Notes: a model not told the origin generated them from the letters alone. A stretch of 64,000 bases of DNA from Flavobacterium endoglycinae (GCF_017352115.1 NZ_CP071448.1:4947001-5011000); one strand, 5' to 3'; counted from the first letter of the stretch, positions 25,801 through 33,630 are shown. Numbers and translations are program-made.

Positions 25801-28054
25801 AAGTGATAATTTAGAATTGCCAATTGAAAACTTCTGGCAGACTTTTGTGACTTTAAGAGATGGTGCAGAACCAAGGTATGAAAACAACCTTCATTTCTTA
25901 GATAAAATATCAGGATTAGAGAAATATACTCTATACTATGCAGTAATAAATAACAATGTGCCAAGAGTTGAATCTTTTGGAGAATTGCCATCGACAACTA
26001 CAAAAGCAGTAGAATCGATTCAGGTAAACTTTAATAAAGCTATTGATCCGAATACATTTACAGCTCAGAATATTAAATTGATTCATCAAGGAAATACAAT
26101 TCCGTTCGATGACAGTTTTATCGGAAAAGTAAATGATTCCACTTATGTTCTAAATATTAAAACATTGTCAATTGCTTCAGGCTACTATGAATTAACCGTT
26201 CAATGTGCCGGAATCAAAGATTTAGAAGGCAATGAAGGTGTTGAAGGAAAAGCCGTTTCTTGGATTCAGATTATAGGCGAATTAGGAATTGTTCAATTCA
26301 AAAAAGACCAAATTGAAGCGCAGGCAGTAAACAGCGTTGAAATTCAGTTTAACAAACCAGTAAAACCAATTCAGTTTACAAAAGACAAGCTGACTTTAAA
26401 CGGACAGCCTCTTGAAAATATCTCGATTGTTACTGAAGATAATCTGAAATATACAATCGTAGGATTAAGCGAGTACAATAAAGTAAGCGGACAATACGAA
26501 CTTTCAGTTGATCTGCCAACCATAAAAGCAGAAGACAATACTTTTGGATTAATTGTACAGTCAACAAAATGGAAAGTAGATATTACCATTCCGGAGATTG
26601 ATACCTTTACGCCTAAATTCCAAGGAGCAGTAAACAGTCAGAACGTGACCGACATGTTGATAACACTAAACAAACCCGTAAGCAGTTTCGACAAAAACTG
26701 GATTACGCTTTACAAAGGAAGTGTAAACCTAAATGCAAACGTAACGGTTACAAAACAAGATGATTTACATTACTTGATTTCTGGTTTAGGAGAATATACG
26801 CAGACAGAAGGTGGTTACAAACTGGTAGTCGACCAGTCAGCTTTAAAAGATCTTTCTGGTAATTTAGGAACTGGAAGTGCAAGCACAATGTGGGAAGTGA
26901 AATTTGGAAAACCAACTGCACCGCAAAACATGCGTATTACGCCAGACAGAGGAGTTTCGCAAACCGATAATATTACTTCCGGTAACGATGTATCGATTGC
27001 ACTTACTACAACAGGAAATAAACAAACAGTTGAATTGTATGTGGTAACGCCAACAGGAAGAACATTAGTAAGCAAAAAGACTCAGGAAACCGCAGGACAA
27101 CTTCTGATTTCGGTTAAAGATTACTCTGGTAAAAATACTTTTGAAGCTATCGCTTATGATGAATTCGGAAATGCAAGTGATGTTTCTAAAGTAGAAGCGT
27201 ATATTGATATCGTAGATTTAAACTGTACAATAGTGCCGTTAAGCCTAAACAACGATTGTTCTGAAACCGACGCTTTAAAAGTTCAGTTTGATGATGAAAT
27301 TGCAGCATCTGGATTTACGAAGAGCGAAGTAATCGTGAAATCAGGCGGAATTGTGGTTCCAAATGATGGTATTACATTCAAAAAAATATCAGATAAAGAG
27401 TTTGAAATTGGAAACCTTCAGTCATTTAGCGGAAGCCACTCATTTGGAGTTGACTTGACAAAACTGAATAAAAAATCAAGTGGTTTGCAAGGTAAAGGAG
27501 CAGTATGGGCAACCGTACAGCCATTTGAACATAATGCAGCGACAATTACTGGAGAATTGCTTATTACAGACTCTAATGCCATAACAACGTATACTGCAAC
27601 AGATTTTATGACCGATTACAGCTGGACAGTTACCGGAGGTGAAATCGTAGAAAAAATCAATAACACAATTACCGTTAAATGGACAGAAAAAGGAGACCAG
27701 ACGATTACGCTTAATTACAGCACGCCAGCTTTATGCGATAAAGCGACATCGTTAGATGTAAAAGTAGATGCCACTTTATCTGTAGACGATAATCCTGTCT
27801 TCGGTAAAAATGGTTTAGTACTTGCTCCGGTTCCAAACAACGGAACTTTCACAATGACTTTGTCAGGCGATGACGGAATTTTCAATCTAACAATTTATGA
27901 TGTAAACGGAAAAACAGTTTACAAACACGATAAACTGCCAATCACAGACAGTGTTAGAAAAGAAATCCAAACCCATATAAAATCTTCAGGAATGTATTTC
28001 TTAATCCTGCAAAAAGCAGATAAGAGTTATAAAACGAAATTCTTGGTGAAGTAA
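19802..28054 (+). CDS. Giant T9SS-secreted multidomain protein with N-terminal cohesin-like domain
   Basis: 2750 residues from MKIKPFLVFIFLFLGTFLYAQ, a signal peptide; eight residues of in-frame extension upstream are ignored. Residues about 22-165 (VLDVSAGPGDKSVISIDLAN, VVGAEFTLTLPQGL) have the cohesin pattern. Then come a CARDB-like domain (about 165-290), Calx-beta-like repeats (about 295-700), further CARDB-type domains, a carboxypeptidase-regulatory-like domain (about 1133-1223), a Gly/Ala/Cys-rich hydrophobic segment (about 1376-1476), a helical region, and three SbsA-type Ig domains (about 2053-2370). The last 85 residues (LAPVPNNGTFTMTL onward) are a T9SS sorting domain. It follows the dockerin protein by 34 bases and ends at a strong terminator. 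Likely a surface scaffold or adhesin. Confidence 0.82.
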   Translation: MKIKPFLVFIFLFLGTFLYAQNSLKVLDVSAGPGDKSVISIDLANADEVVGAEFTLTLPQGLIVSEKDSKIIESRKGDHAVYVNIEKNNPRNYHFIILSMTSTPFKGNNGTVLQIPIEIPLNYTSGQTHNLDLSGVVLSSKNATDIGSNHVNGKLTIAPAQFPDLTVSGIAATESKISPEGKISLSWSVDNIGDRIASGGWIEQISIVSDQTGIEYNLGTVSYNEDLDKKKSVSRSAVFNLPKVLGIEGNVKVRINLIANTSVKEPEELKTNNKVTATGSILLEKKLYLVLDKKTIDENSTEVIRATLTQSGDRSADKTYALAASLASQLQFDANVKILKDQSSVVFYIKTIDNTVNDGNRTVNLSVSGNDYTAVSENIEIIDNEFSVITLTPSKISVTDGETITVNVSTDFAKTRDTKFVITADQSSRWTVPTEVILPSGSKTTSFTITVKNNGVPEPTVVGKLTLRAEGFQAGNTDITIKSSNVPAFELEISPQTISEADGVYATYATIKRVSKPEISTNIRLKASVANALILPETIDFPANVNQKRFNIGAVNNGIVDGTKTVGVTAEVYISSCNCTLPAGANGSALSKNITVLDSNGPALNVKANPSTVKAGVEKASKITIARNTVDKSTEITVKLSSDAPTIVSIPATVKIAIGQESVDVDVNTIIDATKTGDQTVRIQAEADNFSSGFAWILVTDQNKPDAIVNSVKTVAQANGDDVVEVTTSITNQGFALLAKGTKIEYYLSKDKTTKNATLITSFQIDKDIESGKKLDFVKSIRLPQQAGDYFLVAAVNADQKVSELSYTNNESFAAIKLNSSYSATAAVSKAVYKSGEVVAITGSAKLTNNSPAANKDVEIIIINEGFSRAFKVQTNASGNFVYNFEPLQAESGHYTVSAGYPGTTNAVQAQFDIVGFEWTNKPADYLKWDVVTQVPYKGEFKLKNNSKTPLTNVKIELPADAGFTIQTDPLTLAAGQEAILNYTILAETPSTEQKYYSINFNIVSNEGAKLAVLAYYHAKAQTPKLAVNPVSINTTMIKGSSRFYEFAVTNTGAINAENVKVEVPNMEWMKLKSALVIEKIAPNETIKVILELVPTDKQQLNVPLTGNLALNPQNGGGVAVPFRIETVSESKGSLQVDVVDEYTYNTEKAPHVKGAKVVVRHPFSGAVIAEGVTDENGLFNTEQIPEGYYTLTVTADKHDTYQNNILVDPGKVTTQKVFISYQAVSYEWVVKPTEITDEYQSDLVVKFETNVPKPVIVIDIDNPVLDLNVGESRMSYATVTNHGLIALSNVTFNVDSQGDYKFKLMIEKMDALNAKSTIIVPILITRTASTGKSMAGEICSYNLITKGTYVCDSEKDAAAFKPYYKLTCYTPSTPVAGGSPNFNGGGFGGLIPIGTAIGNIVTALPTICDYPCLVSVASAAGGCFGGPAAAVASCMISLATANTGFWVAVAAASCIPGPIGCTVGVASALYTCYGSMTGKANSTDFIDLMYNDMQIIKDGQEAALNRVKAYLGNDRLLESANFHDFIKQIAVNVDTGKPFSADDIAKIKINLAASDISSQEIDNFCNRWNKTLEAWNKNIKVPNAEYPNIINKNDLDEYDRVRDLLIKRTSDRGFMSASEMHEKDLKDLDEYIKDRSNKSSVCATVTVKFSQKITMTREAFEGTLTLNNGSDSNTIKDLNLDLIVKDDAGNDMTHLFQINKDAFLSGTGTVGPSTSGSGTVIFIPTKDAAPTVPKSYSFGGTLSYLDPNTGDRVSVQLYPVTLDVNPSPDLVMHYFMQRDILGDDALTEKVEPMVPAEMALLIKNEGYGIAKNVQVESVQPEIIENKKGLLIDFEIVGSNLNNEPKQLGLLNVDFGNIEPQKSAIGQWWFTSTLLGHFVEYDLKIKHLSSYGNKNLSLIKASYVHELIKSVRAYGDGHDNVNDFLVNDLVDIHDTPDAIYYSNGESDEVYKVKTGTVSNAISPSKLTTTLTMDSSKTGWNYGNIADPGSDKYKLERVVRQSDNLELPIENFWQTFVTLRDGAEPRYENNLHFLDKISGLEKYTLYYAVINNNVPRVESFGELPSTTTKAVESIQVNFNKAIDPNTFTAQNIKLIHQGNTIPFDDSFIGKVNDSTYVLNIKTLSIASGYYELTVQCAGIKDLEGNEGVEGKAVSWIQIIGELGIVQFKKDQIEAQAVNSVEIQFNKPVKPIQFTKDKLTLNGQPLENISIVTEDNLKYTIVGLSEYNKVSGQYELSVDLPTIKAEDNTFGLIVQSTKWKVDITIPEIDTFTPKFQGAVNSQNVTDMLITLNKPVSSFDKNWITLYKGSVNLNANVTVTKQDDLHYLISGLGEYTQTEGGYKLVVDQSALKDLSGNLGTGSASTMWEVKFGKPTAPQNMRITPDRGVSQTDNITSGNDVSIALTTTGNKQTVELYVVTPTGRTLVSKKTQETAGQLLISVKDYSGKNTFEAIAYDEFGNASDVSKVEAYIDIVDLNCTIVPLSLNNDCSETDALKVQFDDEIAASGFTKSEVIVKSGGIVVPNDGITFKKISDKEFEIGNLQSFSGSHSFGVDLTKLNKKSSGLQGKGAVWATVQPFEHNAATITGELLITDSNAITTYTATDFMTDYSWTVTGGEIVEKINNTITVKWTEKGDQTITLNYSTPALCDKATSLDVKVDATLSVDDNPVFGKNGLVLAPVPNNGTFTMTLSGDDGIFNLTIYDVNGKTVYKHDKLPITDSVRKEIQTHIKSSGMYFLILQKADKSYKTKFLVK

Positions 28055-28060
28055 TAACCA

Positions 28061-28090
28061 AAAGAGAGGTCACATGACCTCTCTTTTTTT
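28061..28090. terminator. Bidirectional terminator
   Basis: AAAGAGAGGTCA, loop CA, TGACCTCTCTTT and a T run. It separates the giant surface operon from the convergent CopD-like gene. Confidence 0.9.
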
Positions 28091-28125
28091 ATAATAAATT
28101 CTGTAAATATAAACAAGGCTTGTGT

Positions 28126-28572
28126 TCAAATCCCACCGTAACGAAGCGTAGATCCTAAAATAAGCATAGTAATTCCAATTGCAGTGACAGATAAAATTAT
28201 CGCAGCAATTTTCTTAATGTTGGTTTCATTTAGGTTTGGGATTATATAAAATTGGGCACATACAGCACAAAAGAAAGTCAGGAAAAGCAAGATTAATTTA
28301 ATTGAAATTACTTTTTCAAAACCACCTGAAAAGCTGAACCAGGTTTCGAAGGTGACTCCGAAATCATAAGCCATCCAAATTCCGGTTATAATTAAAACAA
28401 CCAATGACGACATACCAAGTGTTTCAAACTTTTTCTCAAAATCGAGAATAATATGCGGATCTTTCTTTTTTAAAGCTGCTGGCAGATAACAAACACTCAG
28501 CAGTAAATGTCCGCCAACCCAAATTGCTGCAGCCAAAAGATGAAAGATGAGGATAACGTGGTGTAAGCCCAT
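28126..28572 (-). CDS. CopD-like four-helix membrane protein
   Basis: A 148-residue integral membrane protein with four transmembrane helices. The first contains HHVILIFHLLAAAIWVGGHL, whose spaced His residues are typical of CopD and related haem- or copper-associated membrane domains; the third and fourth follow FEKVISIKLILLFLTFFC and IAAIILSVTAIGITMLIL. The exact substrate is not clear. It lies downstream of nadB, separated by an elaborate inverted repeat, and is convergent to the giant surface-protein gene. The two His residues in helix 1 and the one in GGH are the best candidates for ligands. Confidence 0.65.
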   Translation of the reverse strand: MGLHHVILIFHLLAAAIWVGGHLLLSVCYLPAALKKKDPHIILDFEKKFETLGMSSLVVLIITGIWMAYDFGVTFETWFSFSGGFEKVISIKLILLFLTFFCAVCAQFYIIPNLNETNIKKIAAIILSVTAIGITMLILGSTLRYGGI

Positions 28573-28621
28573 AGTTAATTCGGTTTAAATTCCCAGTGTC
28601 AAAATCAAATTCAGAAAAAAT

Positions 28622-28709
28622 AAGCCTGATTACGTTATGACTTAAAAGTATCAGGAGGACTTTTAAATCTGGCGCGTCATAATCAATTAATCGATCATGA
28701 ATCAGGCTT
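28622..28709. other. Nested inverted-repeat element, possible structured RNA
   Basis: AAGCCTGATT (28622-28631) pairs with AATCAGGCTT (28700-28709). Inside, TTATGAC (28635-28641) pairs with GTCATAA (28676-28682), and directly stacked on it TTAAAAGT (28642-28649) pairs with ACTTTTAA (28659-28666), leaving a 9-base loop and a 9-base bulge. The long hairpin lies between nadB and the CopD-like gene, both on the minus strand; on that strand the outer stem is followed by TTATTTTTTC, so it can serve as nadB terminator, but the nesting is more elaborate than a terminator needs. Confidence 0.7.
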
Positions 28710-28769
28710 TTTAATATTCAGATTGAAATTTTTGTATCTTTTTTACGGGATAGCAATTAAAAAATAATC

Positions 28770-30278
28770 TCAGCAAATTTCTTTTTGAGATGCTTTACAT
28801 TGTTTAATAATAAGAAGTGCAACAGCAAGCATATTTGAAAATTCTATAAATGGAATTGTAATTTCATGAGTTTCTATAAGTGATGCAGCTGTGTTATTGA
28901 GCATTTCTATTTTTTGAATGGCCAGATCTGCATTGCGATCCTCGCTGGTATAAAAAGCGGTAACGAGAGATTGAAGTTCTTTCTTTAAAATCGTAAATGC
29001 ATGATAATCATTTGATTGTTCTGCTTTAGGAAACTTCGGAATTAATATTTTGCTTGAAAAAGTAAATTCGGCAATTGTTCTATCGATATTTTCTGAAGCC
29101 TGATGTGCAAAAACCAAAGCTTCAAGAAGAGAATTTGATGCCAGACGATTTTTTCCATGAAGTCCTGTTCTGGCACATTCGCCTACAGCATATAAATTAT
29201 TTATTTTAGTTGCCCCGTTTTGATCGACTTTAATCCCTCCGCATTGATAATGTGCTGCAGGAACAACCGGAATCACATCTTTTTCTGGTTTTATTCCCAA
29301 TGCATTACAATGTCCCGCAATTATTGGAAAATGTGCATAAAATTCAGCCGTATTTAAATGTCTGCAATCTAAGTAAACATGATCTTTTCCAGTCAATTGA
29401 AGTTCCTTACTAATAGCATCAGATATCATATCTCGCGTAGACAATTCGCCTCGAATATCATATTTAAATAAAAATCGTTTGCCTTCTTCGTTTACAATAT
29501 GAGCACCAAAACCTCTCACTGCTTCAGAAATTAGAAACAACGGATTTTCATTAGAAACCAAAGCCGTTGGATGAAACTGAATATACTGCATATCTACAAT
29601 TTCTGCTCCAGCACGTGCAGCCATAGCCAATCCGTCGCCAGTGGCAATTTTAGGATTTGTCGTGTTTTCAAAAAGTTGTCCGCATCCTCCAGTACTCAGT
29701 ACAATAGCTCGTGTTCTGATGTATTTTATTCGGTTATGTTTTTTTTCATAAAAAAAAGCGCCCGTACAAATAGTTTTATTCTTTTTGGTTTCGGTATTCA
29801 GATCAATCACCATATGATTTTCCAGAAGTTCAATATTGGGCAATTTCTTAATGATTTTAAGCAGCTTTTCCTCAATTTCCAATCCCGAACTGTCTTTGTG
29901 ATGTAGTATTCTGTGCTGCGAATGTCCGCCTTCCAGACCTAAATCCCATCTGCCTTTTTCGTTTTTGTCAAAAATGGTCCCAATATCAATTAATTCCTGA
30001 AGCCTTTCTGGAGCTTGTTTAATCACCATATTAACAACTTCTTTATCACATAAGCCTCCTCCAGAACGAAGTGTATCGTGTATGTGTTTGTTAAAGCTGT
30101 CTTTTATAAGATCAGTTACTACTGCAATTCCACCTTGAGCGAGCTGTGTATTGGTGTTTTTTGCCTTTTCTTTAGTCATGATAACAATTGATAAATCCGG
30201 ACGTTTTTTTGCGGTTTTCATAGCAAAAAATAATCCTGAAATACCAGAACCTATAATAAGTATATCCGTTTTAATCAT
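28770..30278 (-). CDS. nadB: L-aspartate oxidase
   Basis: A 502-residue flavoprotein that oxidises L-aspartate to iminoaspartate, the first step of NAD synthesis from aspartate. The N-terminus has the FAD-binding IIGSGISGLFFAMK, followed by NTQLAQGGIAV, EGGHSQHRILHHKDSSG, STGGCGQLFENTTNPKIATGDGLAMAARAGA and MQYIQFHPTAL, the signature blocks of NadB. The substrate region AAHYQCGGIKVD and GLHGKNRLASNSLLEALVF are intact. It lies directly after nadA (28-base gap) on the same strand, so the two enzymes that make quinolinate are co-transcribed. Confidence 0.96.
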   Translation of the reverse strand: MIKTDILIIGSGISGLFFAMKTAKKRPDLSIVIMTKEKAKNTNTQLAQGGIAVVTDLIKDSFNKHIHDTLRSGGGLCDKEVVNMVIKQAPERLQELIDIGTIFDKNEKGRWDLGLEGGHSQHRILHHKDSSGLEIEEKLLKIIKKLPNIELLENHMVIDLNTETKKNKTICTGAFFYEKKHNRIKYIRTRAIVLSTGGCGQLFENTTNPKIATGDGLAMAARAGAEIVDMQYIQFHPTALVSNENPLFLISEAVRGFGAHIVNEEGKRFLFKYDIRGELSTRDMISDAISKELQLTGKDHVYLDCRHLNTAEFYAHFPIIAGHCNALGIKPEKDVIPVVPAAHYQCGGIKVDQNGATKINNLYAVGECARTGLHGKNRLASNSLLEALVFAHQASENIDRTIAEFTFSSKILIPKFPKAEQSNDYHAFTILKKELQSLVTAFYTSEDRNADLAIQKIEMLNNTAASLIETHEITIPFIEFSNMLAVALLIIKQCKASQKEIC

Positions 30279-30305
30279 GTTATTTGATTTAGAGTTATTG
30301 TATAT

Positions 30306-31262
30306 TTATGATAAGGCAAGCATTTTCTCTATAGGTTTCAGCGCTTTAGTCCTAAGATCTTCTTGAATCAATATTTCAGGACTTTCATTTTTAAGGCACC
30401 AGTACAATTTTTCGAGTGTATTCATTTTCATGAAAGCACATTCGCTGCAGGCACAGCTGTTGTCTTCTGTGGAAGGAGCCGGAATCAGTGTCTTCTCAGG
30501 TACAGCTTTTGAAAGCTCATGAAGGATACCGGCTTCTGTAGCCACAATGAAAACGGCAGCAGGATCCGTTTTAATAAAATTAATAATACCCGAAGTCGAG
30601 CCAATGTAATGAGCCACTTTCAGTATATGACTTTCAGACTCCGGGTGGGCTGCAATTTTTGCAGTTGGATTTTTTGTATAAATTTCAATAAGTTTGTCCA
30701 GTGAAAAGGCCTCATGCACCACACAAGAACCTTTCCAGAGAACAAAATCACGTTTGGTTTCTTTTTGAAGGTAATTCCCCAGATTTTGATCAGGAGCAAA
30801 GATAATTTTCTGATCAGCCGGAATAGAACCGATTACTCTTTTGGCATTTGCCGAAGTACAAACTAAATCGCTCATAGCTTTTATTTCGGCAGAACAATTT
30901 ATGTAAGTAACTACCACATGATCTGGATATTTTTCTTTAAATGCTTTAAAATCTTCAGGACTACAACCATCCGCAAGTGAACATCCAGCTTCCCAATCTG
31001 GTACTATTACTTTCTTGTCAGGATTTAATATTTTGGCAGTTTCAGCCATAAAATACACTCCGGCAAAAACAATAATAGCAGCGTTGGTATTCTGAGCCTT
31101 TTTAGCTAATTCAAGACTGTCTCCAATAAAATCAGCTACATACTGAATGGCATCATCTTGATAATAGTGAGCCAGAATAACCGCATTCTTTTCTTTTTTC
31201 AATCGGATTATTTCCTGTGCTAAAAAGTTCTTATCCATCTCTTCAATCATCATTTTCCACAT
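30306..31262 (-). CDS. nadA: Quinolinate synthase, [4Fe-4S] enzyme
   Basis: A 318-residue cytoplasmic enzyme that condenses iminoaspartate with dihydroxyacetone phosphate. It contains AVILAHYYQDDAIQYVADFIGDSLELA, CSLADGC, VVTYINCSAEIKA, the Cys of DLVCTSANA and CACSECAFMKMN; three of these Cys groups supply the cluster. An alternative start at Met9 (MDKNFLAQE) is nearly as good, because the first eight residues (MWKMMIEE) are poorly conserved in the family. It heads the nadA-nadB operon. A perfect 7-bp-armed palindrome lies about 95 bases upstream. Confidence 0.96.
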   Translation of the reverse strand: MWKMMIEEMDKNFLAQEIIRLKKEKNAVILAHYYQDDAIQYVADFIGDSLELAKKAQNTNAAIIVFAGVYFMAETAKILNPDKKVIVPDWEAGCSLADGCSPEDFKAFKEKYPDHVVVTYINCSAEIKAMSDLVCTSANAKRVIGSIPADQKIIFAPDQNLGNYLQKETKRDFVLWKGSCVVHEAFSLDKLIEIYTKNPTAKIAAHPESESHILKVAHYIGSTSGIINFIKTDPAAVFIVATEAGILHELSKAVPEKTLIPAPSTEDNSCACSECAFMKMNTLEKLYWCLKNESPEILIQEDLRTKALKPIEKMLALS

Positions 31263-31354
31263 TTCTAATACTGTGGTTTATTTTTATTTGTTTTTGGAAT
31301 GTTCTTACGTGTAATTTTAATAGCGTAAATGTATTATCAACATTCTTTTTAAAA

Positions 31355-31370
31355 TATGATTCTAATCATA
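31355..31370. promoter_or_regulatory. Palindrome upstream of nadA
   Basis: TATGATT-CT-AATCATA, perfect 7-bp arms with a 2-base centre, about 95 bases before the nadA start. It looks like a dimeric repressor site. No regulator gene for it is visible nearby. Confidence 0.45.
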
Positions 31371-31488
31371 CTTGTTTATATTTATTTTTATATTGTTACC
31401 GTTGAAATTTTACTCAAATCTTTACTTCATTTCTAGGTCATTTTTGTAATTCATCCAAAATTTGTAAAATCACACTTTTTCCAAATAA

Positions 31489-31520
31489 AAAAGCTCCCAA
31501 TTTTGCAATTGAGAGCTTTT
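31489..31520 (-). terminator. Terminator of the MFS operon
   Basis: AAAAGCTC at 31489-31496 pairs with GAGCTTTT at 31513-31520, with an inner CAATT / AATTG pair. On the minus strand it follows the MFS gene stop by about 20 bases and is followed by a T-rich stretch. Confidence 0.8.
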
Positions 31521-31541
31521 GAAAAATCTGGTTAGAATGTT

Positions 31542-32780
31542 TTAGATTCTTGTTTTAGTATCGACAATTTTGCTTACGCGAAAAACTAAATAAATGGTAA
31601 GCAACATAATCGATGAAGCCACCATGGCTAAAATATCATAATGCTCAAGTGGTGCATAACTGTCTTTTTGTACAATAATCAATCCAGCGATTACCGCTCC
31701 AAATCCTCCAGCCATTTGCTGTAAAGACGAGTTAATACTCATAAAAGCGCCTCGATCCTGAGGATCAGGAACCGCAGAAGTTAAAGTAGTCGATGGAACC
31801 ATTCGGCTCATGATTGTAACCATCATAAATACATTCGTAAGTAAGACAATTGAAAATGATGTTGGACCAAAATGCGAATAAATATTAATTAAAATCACAG
31901 CGGATACCGTAGCAAAAGCAAAGATTTTAAATTTGTTGACCTTATCACTTAGTTTTCCGATAAAAGGCATTGAAATCAATGTCGCAATTCCGGTAACCAT
32001 AAATAATAAAGGCAGTTCGTCATTAGTTACTTTTAGATTATTAATTGCAAAAGCACTTCCAAAAGGCATCATCATAAAACCTCCAATAGAAAGCAGGGCA
32101 GTAGACATAAAACCAACCTGATAATTCTTTTTTGAAATAGTATGAAGTAAATGCTGCACAGCTGTTTTTTCCTGTTTCAGGTTTAGATGTTCTGCAATAG
32201 GCTGTAATCTAAAGTATAAAATAGCAATGATTATTACGGCCATTCCGGCAATCCATAAAAAAGGCACGTGCCATCCCCATGCATTAGCAATGTAAAGTCC
32301 AATTGGGATTCCAAGAACCTGGCTCACACCAAATCCCATCTGGATAAACCCCATTACTTTTCCTCTCTGCTGTAAACTAAATAAATCAGCTACAATTGCC
32401 ATTGAGATCGAACCAATTACTCCGCCAAATAATCCGGTGAAAATACGTGCTCCAACCAATAAATAAAAGTTAGGAGCAAGGGCACAGAATAAAGTTCCTA
32501 TTGTAAATCCAACGTAAAAGAAAAGCAAAAGCTTTTTTCGGTCGAATTTATCGGCGAAACCAGCAGTTAGTAATCCCGAAATCCCGGCACTAAAAGCATA
32601 AGCCGAAACGGCAACACCAAATTGTGATGCCGTGATTTTTAATGTTTTCATCATAATATCTCCAAGAGGAGACATAACCATAAAATCCAGTACAACCGTA
32701 AACTGGGTTATGGCTAATAGAAATATAACAAGTTTTTGGTAACCATTAAAACTTGTTGATTGAGTTTGTTTTTCGTTCAT
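31542..32780 (-). CDS. MFS drug-type efflux transporter (DHA1-like)
   Basis: A 412-residue transporter with twelve predicted helices. The first helix carries QFTVVLDFMVMSPLGDIMM, and the loop between helices 2 and 3 has ADKFDRKKLLLFFY, the MFS motif A region; RIFTGLFGGVIGSISMAIVADLF follows. This is the common drug or metabolite exporter (DHA1) pattern. It follows a 70-residue protein by three bases and a TetR gene further upstream, all on one strand, so it is likely derepressed when the TetR protein binds its ligand. The transported substrate is not known. Confidence 0.88.
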   Translation of the reverse strand: MNEKQTQSTSFNGYQKLVIFLLAITQFTVVLDFMVMSPLGDIMMKTLKITASQFGVAVSAYAFSAGISGLLTAGFADKFDRKKLLLFFYVGFTIGTLFCALAPNFYLLVGARIFTGLFGGVIGSISMAIVADLFSLQQRGKVMGFIQMGFGVSQVLGIPIGLYIANAWGWHVPFLWIAGMAVIIIAILYFRLQPIAEHLNLKQEKTAVQHLLHTISKKNYQVGFMSTALLSIGGFMMMPFGSAFAINNLKVTNDELPLLFMVTGIATLISMPFIGKLSDKVNKFKIFAFATVSAVILINIYSHFGPTSFSIVLLTNVFMMVTIMSRMVPSTTLTSAVPDPQDRGAFMSINSSLQQMAGGFGAVIAGLIIVQKDSYAPLEHYDILAMVASSIMLLTIYLVFRVSKIVDTKTRI

Positions 32781-32783
32781 ATA

Positions 32784-32996
32784 TTATTGTAATTCTTTGC
32801 AGTCAAAATTGTGAAAATTCAACAAATCGATTATTTGACCTGCATTTAGTTTCTCGCTTATAACTCTAAGTACGCAGTCAATATCTTCTTGGTCAATGGT
32901 CCATTGCAATATTGATTTGTTCGCATTTAGAAACGTTGCGATTTTGTTTTTACTAGACTCTGTTTTTATATTAGTTGCGAATATCAATACATTCAT
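32784..32996 (-). CDS. Small HMA-fold-like hypothetical protein
   Basis: A 70-residue protein with the beta-alpha-beta pattern MNVLIFATNIKT, NKIATFLNANKSILQW, DCVLRVISEKLNAGQIIDLLNFHNFDCKEL. This resembles small Bacteroidetes proteins of the heavy-metal-associated fold but has no CxxC metal site, so it is unlikely to carry metal in the usual way. It sits between the TetR and MFS genes with very small gaps and is certainly co-transcribed. Function unknown. Confidence 0.55.
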   Translation of the reverse strand: MNVLIFATNIKTESSKNKIATFLNANKSILQWTIDQEDIDCVLRVISEKLNAGQIIDLLNFHNFDCKELQ

Positions 32997-33007
32997 AACA
33001 TAAAAAT

Positions 33008-33601
33008 TTAAGGTGTTAATGCTTTAATTATTAGTTCTAATGCTTCTTTTTGTACATCCTTGGTCAGCGTGAAAGGCGTTTCGCCGCCAAGTCCTTTTCC
33101 TTTTTCATGAAAACGAAGCAGATTGTATAAAGGTCCGTATGCGATACTCCAGAAAACCTCTTTAGAAATCGGAACAATCTCTTTTCTTTCGATCGCTCCA
33201 GTCAGAAACTGTGTCATGATTTCTTTAAATTCTGCCAGACTTTCATTCACTATTTCTTCGCCATAATTAGTGTTTTGAAGAATTCCCCAGCAGGCAATTT
33301 TATCGGTGTTTTCCATCATAAACTTAGAACGGTTTTCCCACTGTTTAGCAAGACCTTCTGCAAAAGGCATGTCTGGTGAAAAACCTTTTAAAGAACTTTT
33401 AAAAAAATAAGTGCCCAGTTCGGTTCCCACTTTTTTAATTAAATCTTCTTTATCAGTATAATAAATGTAAAGAGTCGCGACAGATATACCACATTCTTTT
33501 GCTAATCGGTTCATTGCAAAGCCCTCGATGCCGTGCTTTACAATCATTTCTATGGTTTTCTGTTTGACTATTTCTTCTTTATTAGTATCTCTCGTTCTCA
33601 A
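33008..33601 (-). CDS. TetR-family regulator of the MFS operon
   Basis: A 197-residue regulator with an N-terminal helix-turn-helix (GIEGFAMNRLAKECGISVATLYIYYTDKEDL) and a helical ligand domain. It is the first gene of the TetR / small protein / MFS operon and probably represses it. A TATATTTG box lies 22 bases before the start. Confidence 0.88.
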   Translation of the reverse strand: MRTRDTNKEEIVKQKTIEMIVKHGIEGFAMNRLAKECGISVATLYIYYTDKEDLIKKVGTELGTYFFKSSLKGFSPDMPFAEGLAKQWENRSKFMMENTDKIACWGILQNTNYGEEIVNESLAEFKEIMTQFLTGAIERKEIVPISKEVFWSIAYGPLYNLLRFHEKGKGLGGETPFTLTKDVQKEALELIIKALTP

Positions 33602-33622
33602 TATAAAAGGATTTTAGTGATG

Positions 33623-33630
33623 CAAATATA
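33623..33630 (-). promoter_or_regulatory. -7 box of the TetR-MFS operon
   Basis: On the minus strand TATATTTG, an exact TAnnTTTG match, 21 bases before the TetR ATG. AT-rich imperfect dyad ATAAAT / ATTTAT lies just upstream (about 33636-33659) and could be the operator. Confidence 0.45.

Noticed and set aside
32784..32996. Considered as a heavy-metal-binding HMA protein
   Set aside because: The fold pattern is similar but there is no CxxC or other metal site.
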